Shown here in pieces: positions 5,953-9,731 of a stretch of 9,731 nucleotides of DNA (positions are counted from its first letter, which is position 1; the number at the start of each line of letters is the position of its first letter). Location: the NCBI GenBank assembly GCA_016198945.1, contig JACQHO010000203.1:1-9731 (forward strand), written 5' to 3'. The position numbers were made by a program, and so were the translations under genes. The notes under the pieces are model-generated. The model ran no database searches. It had not been told where the DNA came from and was given only the letters and a program-made list of their open reading frames with translations. Source of the stretch: Nitrospirota bacterium (GTDB lineage: Bacteria > Nitrospirota > Nitrospiria > JACQBZ01).

Positions 5953-6837
5953 ATGGTCAAAACATCGGGTTTCTTCGGCGGAATGCTGGCCCTGTGCCTG
6001 ATGGTGACGGACGCGACGGCCTTCGATGTCGCCGGGCTGGCCACCCCGGAAAGCTTCATCGTCGATCCGGAGACGGGAGAGTACTATATCTCGAACGTCA
6101 ACGGAACGCCGACCGAGAAGGACAACAACGGCTTTATCACGAAGCTGGACCCTTCGGGAAAAGTAGTCGCCTTGAAGTTCGTGGAGGGCGGCCGGGGCGG
6201 GGCGACCCTGCATGCCCCCAAGGGGCTGGACGTGATCGGTCCCGTGCTGTACGCGAGCGACATCGATGCGGTGCGGGGATTTGATAAAAAAACCGGGAAG
6301 CCGCTCCAGACGATCGATCTGAGCGGAATGAGCGCCCTCTTTCTGAATGATCTGACCCACGATGAACAGGGAATCCTGTACGTCTCGGACACCACGATCT
6401 TCGTCAACCCGCGGATGGCCGGCGCGATCTTCAAGATCGACACCCGCAACCGGCACAAGGCCTCCGTTTTTGTGCGGAGTCCCGAACTCTTCGGGCCCAA
6501 CGGGCTGGTGGTCCATTCCCGGACCCAACGGCTCCTGGCCGACACCTGGGATGCCGGACGGATCGTCGAGATCGAGCCGGACGGCAGGATCCATACCGTG
6601 GTGGAGCATGGACCCTGGAAAAACCTGGACGGCCTGGATTACGACCTCGCCGGAAATCTTTACGTCTCGAGTTTCACCGGCGGGAAGATCTACAAAGTGG
6701 CCACCGATCTGACCGTCTCGGTCCTCCGGAGCGGACTCAACTCCCCCGCCGATATCAACGTGGACCGCAAAGGCAACCGAATTCTCGTCCCGTCCTTCAA
6801 CGGAAACTCGGCCACAACCATCTCGATCGGACCCTGA
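5953..6837 (+). CDS. Secreted SMP-30/gluconolactonase-type beta-propeller protein
   Basis: 294 residues: a signal peptide (about 1-23, ending DATA before FDVAG), then a six-bladed-propeller-type sequence with blade motifs such as GILYVSD, GKIYKVATD and AGNLYVSS. The positions expected to hold the SMP-30 divalent metal and active site look conserved: Glu33 (TPESFIVDP), Asn132 (FLNDLTHDEQG), Asn183 (GPNGLVV) and Asp227 (NLDGLDYDLAGN). The 51-residue gap between the two Asn equals that between Asn103 and Asn154 in human SMP30, as I recall it. It could therefore be a periplasmic lactonase or other metal-dependent hydrolase, but members of this superfamily are often mis-assigned and the substrate cannot be read from sequence. 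Start ATG 5953 is chosen over the in-frame TTG at 5851 because GGGAGGT lies 5 nt upstream, the signal peptide begins there, and TTG 5851 is the -35 box. It ends 10 nt before the response regulator start. Confidence 0.88.
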   Translation: MVKTSGFFGGMLALCLMVTDATAFDVAGLATPESFIVDPETGEYYISNVNGTPTEKDNNGFITKLDPSGKVVALKFVEGGRGGATLHAPKGLDVIGPVLYASDIDAVRGFDKKTGKPLQTIDLSGMSALFLNDLTHDEQGILYVSDTTIFVNPRMAGAIFKIDTRNRHKASVFVRSPELFGPNGLVVHSRTQRLLADTWDAGRIVEIEPDGRIHTVVEHGPWKNLDGLDYDLAGNLYVSSFTGGKIYKVATDLTVSVLRSGLNSPADINVDRKGNRILVPSFNGNSATTISIGP

Positions 6838-6847
6838 GGGAGGAGCC

Positions 6848-7216
6848 ATGTCCAAGAAAGTCCTGCTGGCGGATGACGCATCCACATTTGTAAAGCTGGA
6901 ACAGACCTATCTTGAAAGCAAGGGATACCAGGTCGTTATGGCCGGAAACGGAAAAGAGGCACTGGAGAAACTGGCCTCTCAGAAGCCGGATCTGGTAGTC
7001 CTGGATCTCATCATGCCGGAGATGGAAGGCGACCAGGTCTGCCGGTTGATCAAAGCCAGTCCGCAGTACAAGGATATCCCGGTCATCATGATCACGACCA
7101 AGGGCGACAAGAAAGGCGAGGAACGCTGCCGGAAGGCCGGCTGCAACATGTTTCTGACCAAGCCCCTTCGAAAGTCGGTCTTTCTGGATGCGGTCAAACA
7201 GCTGCTTCCCGATTAG
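6848..7216 (+). CDS. CheY-like single-domain response regulator
   Basis: 122 residues forming one complete receiver domain with no output domain. Acidic pocket Asp9-Asp10, phospho-acceptor Asp53 (LVVLDLIMPEMEG), switch Thr83 (MITT) and Lys105 (LTKP) are all present, so it should accept phosphate from a histidine kinase and signal by protein contact. No kinase gene is visible in the window. ATG 6848 follows GGGAGGAG, which fills the 10-nt gap after the propeller gene's TGA (6835-6837); the two are almost certainly co-transcribed and perhaps translationally coupled. A Cys94/Cys99 pair (RCRKAGC) sits just before the Lys105 loop, with unknown meaning. The TAG stop lies at the edge of a repeat-like sequence (7214-7233). 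The domain assignment is secure; whether it serves motility, pili or another output cannot be told. Confidence 0.94.
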   Translation: MSKKVLLADDASTFVKLEQTYLESKGYQVVMAGNGKEALEKLASQKPDLVVLDLIMPEMEGDQVCRLIKASPQYKDIPVIMITTKGDKKGEERCRKAGCNMFLTKPLRKSVFLDAVKQLLPD

Positions 7217-7233
7217 CAGCCCGTTGAAAAAGT
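7214..7233 (+). repeat. Possible dispersed repeat end at the response regulator stop codon
   Basis: The sequence from the TAG stop onward contains CAGCCCGTTGAAAAAGTC (7217-7233 plus neighbours), which closely resembles a short motif, TAGCAGGCTGTTGAAAAA, that I remember downstream of genes and at mobile-element edges in many bacteria. GCAGC (7216-7220) and GCTGC (7240-7244) are complementary and could flank it as a small hairpin. Only a single copy is present in this window, so calling it a repeat rests on recall. Confidence 0.35.
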
Positions 7234-7271
7234 CCGTCTGCTGCGATCTCGTGCCCTCGGAGTCCTCCGAA

Positions 7272-8489
7272 ATGTCCCCCACCCTTCTTCATATCGACAT
7301 GGACGCTTTCTTCGCGTCGGTGGAGCAACAGGTCCATCCGGCCCTGCGGGGCAAACCGGTCGCGGTTTGCGGCGCCAACACCCGCACCGTTATACTGACG
7401 GCCTCCTATGAAGCCCGGGCCTACGGCGTGAAGACCGGCATGACGATTCCCGATGCGCGGGCGGCCTGTCCGGAACTGATCATTGTTCCGGGCGATCACA
7501 CCCGCTACACCGATGTCAGCCGGCGGCTGCTGGCGATCTACCGGGACTATACCCCGCAGGTGGAGGTCTTCTCGGTGGACGAGGCCTTCCTGGAGATCAC
7601 CGGGTCGTTGACCCTCTTCGGCGGCGGCGAAGCGATCGCCTCCGCCATCAAACACCGCGTCCGGCGGGAAACCGGGCTTACGGCCTCGATCGGCATCGCG
7701 CCCAACAAACTTCTGGCCAAACTGGGGAGCGGCCTTCGGAAACCGGACGGCCTGGTTCGAATCGAACCGCAGGATGTGCCGATTCTGCTCGAAAATCTGC
7801 CGGTGAAGGAATTGTGCGGCATCGGCCCCCATCTGGAACGGGCCCTGTCCGAGATGGGCATCCGGACCTGCGGTGAATTGGGAAGGACTCCCCTGGAGCG
7901 GTTGATCGGCCGGTTTGGAACCATCGGCCGCTCGCTGAAAGCGATGGGGCGGGGAGAGGACGACCGGCCCGTTGTTCCCATGGGAGAAGAACCGGAGGCC
8001 CGGTCCATCGGCCACAGCATGACGCTGGAGCGGAATGTTTCGCGGCCGGCCGAGATCGAGCATCACCTGATCGAGCTTTCGGAAAGGGTCGGCCGGCGCG
8101 CGCGACGGAACGGCTGCAGCGGAAACGTCGTCGCGCTGACGCTTCGGTACGCCGATTTCCAAACCTTCAGCCGGCAGCGGCGGGTCCACACATTCCTGAA
8201 CGACGGCCTCGAAATCGCCCTGACGGCGCGCCGGATTCTCCAAACCGTCCGCCTGAAACAGGCGGTCCGGCTGGTCGGGGTAAGCCTGTCCGGATTGATT
8301 CCGGACACGGGTCAGTTCGCGCTGTATGAGGCGGACCAAAAACGCCGACGGTTGCTGTCCGCCATGGACGAAATCAACGACCGCTACGGCGGCTGGACCG
8401 TCCGGTGGGGCGCCTTGATCGCGGGCCGCCGTCATAAAACCGTCATTTCCCCCGCCTGGAGGCCGGAGGGCGTGCGGGAATATGATTAG
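7272..8489 (+). CDS. dinB: DNA polymerase IV (Y-family translesion polymerase)
   Basis: Error-prone translesion DNA polymerase that extends mismatched or damaged primer ends, acting with the sliding clamp. The 405-residue product shows the Y-family signatures: HIDMDAFFASVE (7-18; catalytic Asp9, aromatic steric gate at Phe13/Phe14), YEARAYGVKTGM (46-57), SVDEAFLE (101-108; catalytic Asp103 and Glu104), SIGIAPNKLLAKLGSGLRKPDGL, a CGIGPHLERAL helix-hairpin-helix, and a C-terminal little-finger region. QFALY at about 348-352 resembles the QLSLF clamp-binding motif. It is about 50 residues longer than E. coli Pol IV, as is common elsewhere. ATG 7272 is chosen because homology starts there; an in-frame extension to 7188 would overlap the response regulator and adds nothing conserved. 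The SD is weak (GGAG at 7259-7262) and lies in a CGGAG/CTCCG inverted repeat. No recognisable SOS box precedes it. Confidence 0.95.
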   Translation: MSPTLLHIDMDAFFASVEQQVHPALRGKPVAVCGANTRTVILTASYEARAYGVKTGMTIPDARAACPELIIVPGDHTRYTDVSRRLLAIYRDYTPQVEVFSVDEAFLEITGSLTLFGGGEAIASAIKHRVRRETGLTASIGIAPNKLLAKLGSGLRKPDGLVRIEPQDVPILLENLPVKELCGIGPHLERALSEMGIRTCGELGRTPLERLIGRFGTIGRSLKAMGRGEDDRPVVPMGEEPEARSIGHSMTLERNVSRPAEIEHHLIELSERVGRRARRNGCSGNVVALTLRYADFQTFSRQRRVHTFLNDGLEIALTARRILQTVRLKQAVRLVGVSLSGLIPDTGQFALYEADQKRRRLLSAMDEINDRYGGWTVRWGALIAGRRHKTVISPAWRPEGVREYD

Positions 8490-8528
8490 GGAAACGCCCC
8501 GACGAACCCCTTTCATCAACCGTCCGGA

Positions 8529-8557
8529 TTGATCCCTTCTTTGAAATATGGTATAAA
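8529..8557 (+). promoter_or_regulatory. Sigma-70 promoter of the PP2C phosphatase gene
   Basis: TTGATC (8529-8534) and TATAAA (8552-8557) are separated by 17 nt, and TGG just before the -10 makes it an extended -10. The expected start site is about 8564, only about 6 nt before ATG 8570, so the transcript would be nearly leaderless. The AAGGA that would otherwise be the SD (8556-8560) overlaps the -10 box. Confidence 0.65.
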
Positions 8558-8569
8558 GGACCGGTGGTG

Positions 8570-9334
8570 ATGCAGATTAAAGCTTACGGTCAGTCGGATG
8601 TCGGCCGCGTGCGTTCCTCCAATGAAGACGCATGGGGGGTCTTCCCCGATCTTCAATTCTTTGTCGTTGCGGACGGCATGGGCGGTCATGCCGCCGGCGA
8701 GATCGCCAGTCATATGGCGGTCGATACGATGCGCGACTTTATTCAATCCAGCATCCAGCCCGCCGAGGTTACCTGGCCGGCCGACGTCGACCAAAACCTT
8801 CCCCTGCCGATCCGGCGGCTGGTGACGGCCGGGAAACTGGCCAATGAGAAAATCTACCAGGCCAGCCGGACCGATTCCAAACTCGGCGGCATGGGCACGA
8901 CGATGGTTTCCGTCCTGGTGGATCAGGAGACCGCGCATGTCGCCCATGTGGGCGACAGCCGGGCCTACCTGATCCGAAACGGGAAAATTCAACAGATGAC
9001 CCAGGACCACTCGCTGATCAATGATTACATCAGCCAGGGGCTTCTAAAAATCGAAGAGGCCGGTCAGCATCCGCTCAAACATGTCATCACGCGGGCGCTC
9101 GGAAGCAATCTAAAGGTGGACGTGGCCGTCAACACCGTTCCACTCGGCTACGGGGACGTGTTTGTTCTCTGTTCCGACGGTTTAAGCAACCTTTTGACGG
9201 AAGAAGAGATTCGCACAAACTGTCTTGATCTCCTTCCGGATACCCCCGCCGCCTGTCGTCGCCTGATTGATCTTGCCAATAAGAAGGGCGGTGAAGACAA
9301 CATTACCGTTGTCTTGATCGCCGCAAGCCGCTAA
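8570..9334 (+). CDS. PP2C-type (PPM family) Ser/Thr protein phosphatase
   Basis: Metal-dependent protein phosphatase of the bacterial Stp1/PrpC kind, predicted cytoplasmic. The 254 residues cover the whole catalytic domain with no extra domain: SSNEDAWG (Asp20), VADGMGGHAAGE (33-44; Asp35 and Gly36 bind metal), GMGTTMVSVLV (107-117), HVGDSRAYLI (126-135), TQDHSL (144-149), ITRALG (173-178), CSDGLSNLL (201-209; Asp203) and GGEDNITVV (240-248; Asp243). All expected metal-binding Asp residues are present, so it should be active. Two GTG codons (8564, 8567) lie in frame just before ATG 8570; I choose ATG because homology starts at MQIKAYGQSD, but GTG 8567 is possible. No Ser/Thr kinase, FHA or anti-sigma gene adjoins it here, so its partner is unknown. 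It lies 74-80 nt after dinB with its own promoter. Confidence 0.95.
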   Translation: MQIKAYGQSDVGRVRSSNEDAWGVFPDLQFFVVADGMGGHAAGEIASHMAVDTMRDFIQSSIQPAEVTWPADVDQNLPLPIRRLVTAGKLANEKIYQASRTDSKLGGMGTTMVSVLVDQETAHVAHVGDSRAYLIRNGKIQQMTQDHSLINDYISQGLLKIEEAGQHPLKHVITRALGSNLKVDVAVNTVPLGYGDVFVLCSDGLSNLLTEEEIRTNCLDLLPDTPAACRRLIDLANKKGGEDNITVVLIAASR

Positions 9335-9425
9335 GGTCACCGGCCTTTCTCATCCCTGCACGACCGTCCGAAACCTTACGAGCCTTTTTTCAACCACTCC
9401 CGGTTTTTAGATGGATTCGGGTCGC

Positions 9426-9454
9426 TTGTCAGAAATGGGAAAAGGATGTAAAAT
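9426..9454 (+). promoter_or_regulatory. Sigma-70 promoter of the downstream response regulator
   Basis: TTGTCA (9426-9431) and TAAAAT (9449-9454), each 5 of 6 to consensus, are separated by exactly 17 nt. The start site would be near 9461, leaving a leader of about 30 nt to ATG 9491. Confidence 0.7.
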
Positions 9455-9457
9455 TGC

Positions 9458-9475
9458 AAATGATTGTTCTCATTT
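9458..9475. promoter_or_regulatory. Candidate Fur-family operator overlapping the transcription start
   Basis: AAATGA (9458-9463) and TCATTT (9470-9475) are perfect inverted repeats separated by TTGTTC. The reverse strand begins AAATGAGAA, matching half of the Fur box variant AAATGAGAATGATTCTCATTT written as two arms (AAATGAGAAT, ATTCTCATTT). The other half is degenerate. The site covers the predicted start at about 9461, where a bound repressor would block transcription. Fur, Zur, PerR or an unrelated dimeric regulator are all possible. Confidence 0.4.
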
Positions 9476-9490
9476 CAAACAAGGATGACC

Positions 9491-9731
9491 ATGAAAACCC
9501 TCCTGATCGTGGATGATGAAACCAGCGTGGCCGAATCCCTCAAGATGGTTCTCAAACCGGACTACCGTCTTCTTTGGGCGGCCGACGGGGAGGAAGCCCT
9601 CACGCTTTTTCACCGAAATCCAATCGATCTGATTCTTCTCGACATCCTTCTTCCGGGACGGGACGGCCTGGCGCTATTGAAGCAGTTTCGAGAGATCGAT
9701 CCCTCCGTCCCGATCATCATGCTGACCGCGA
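9491..9731 (+). CDS. Response regulator, receiver domain (C-terminus cut by window edge)
   Basis: The 80 visible residues are most of a receiver domain: Asp8-Asp9-Glu10 pocket (LLIVDDE), phospho-acceptor Asp51 (LILLDILLPGRDG) and the switch Thr79 (IIMLTA). The conserved Lys and any output domain lie beyond the window, so it may be a DNA-binding, sigma-54-activating or single-domain regulator. ATG 9491 follows AAGGA with 5-nt spacing and starts the homology. It has its own promoter (9426-9454) and a candidate operator (9458-9475), so it is probably regulated separately from the PP2C gene that ends 156 nt upstream. Confidence 0.93.
   Translation, partial: MKTLLIVDDETSVAESLKMVLKPDYRLLWAADGEEALTLFHRNPIDLILLDILLPGRDGLALLKQFREIDPSVPIIMLTA

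Noticed and set aside
5785..6885. Long minus-strand frame opposite the propeller gene
   Set aside because: Antisense to a well-supported gene; the composition (many Arg, His, Gly and Gln, no domain) is that of a shadow frame in GC-rich DNA.
7188..7271. 28-codon extension of dinB overlapping the response regulator
   Set aside because: The extension is not like any DinB N-terminus, and it overlaps a complete gene by 29 nt.
7217..7271. SOS (LexA) box upstream of dinB
   Set aside because: No CTGT-N8-ACAG or GAAC-N4-GTTC type palindrome was found in the gap.
7194..8519. 441-codon minus-strand frame opposite dinB
   Set aside because: Shadow of the dinB coding sequence; low-complexity Arg/Gly/Asp-rich translation with no motif.
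9333..9348. Possible terminator after the PP2C gene
   Set aside because: AAGGT/GCCTT gives only a 5-bp stem including a wobble, with a broken T-run; too weak to call.

Overview
The window is about 9.7 kb of GC-rich DNA, judged by eye, from a Gram-negative bacterium. An outer-membrane beta-barrel, a periplasmic SLBB export protein and a Wzc-type co-polymerase point to a double membrane. The gene repertoire and the purine/pyrimidine-biased short-period intergenic repeats would fit Nitrospirota or a similar deep-branching phylum. That placement is a guess.

Left half, 1-5505, minus strand, read right to left: an extracellular polysaccharide (capsule/EPS) export operon. The order is an exported protein of unknown function (4990-5505), an outer-membrane beta-barrel (3644-4912), a Wza-like export protein with tandem SLBB domains (2876-3634), a chain-length determinant fused to a bacterial tyrosine kinase (796-2769), and a CpsB/YwqE-type PHP tyrosine phosphatase (1-660, cut by the window edge). 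A good sigma-70-type promoter lies at 5569-5597. Kinase and phosphatase are expected to act in opposition on the kinase's C-terminal tyrosine cluster to control polymer length and export. No glycosyltransferase, flippase or polymerase is visible; the operon probably continues to the left.

Both gaps flanking the kinase gene hold structured repeats: arrays of a short unit on one side, followed by arrays of the reverse complement. The unit is 7 nt at 671-814, and 10 nt then 11 nt at 2793-2879. They are unrelated in sequence but similar in plan, and both run into gene ends.

Centre, 5506-5952: a 447-nt divergent intergenic region. It carries the leftward operon promoter, a 5'-truncated remnant of a LexA C-terminal domain on the plus strand (5649-5795), a near-consensus rightward promoter (5851-5879), and a hairpin in the resulting leader (5891-5927).

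Right half, 5953-9731, plus strand: a secreted SMP-30/gluconolactonase-type beta-propeller and a CheY-like single-domain response regulator form a tight pair. DNA polymerase IV (dinB) and a PP2C-type Ser/Thr phosphatase with its own promoter follow. The last gene is a second response regulator, cut by the window end, preceded by a promoter overlapped by a Fur-like inverted repeat. Protein phosphorylation is a recurring theme: Tyr kinase, Tyr phosphatase, two receiver domains and a PP2C.
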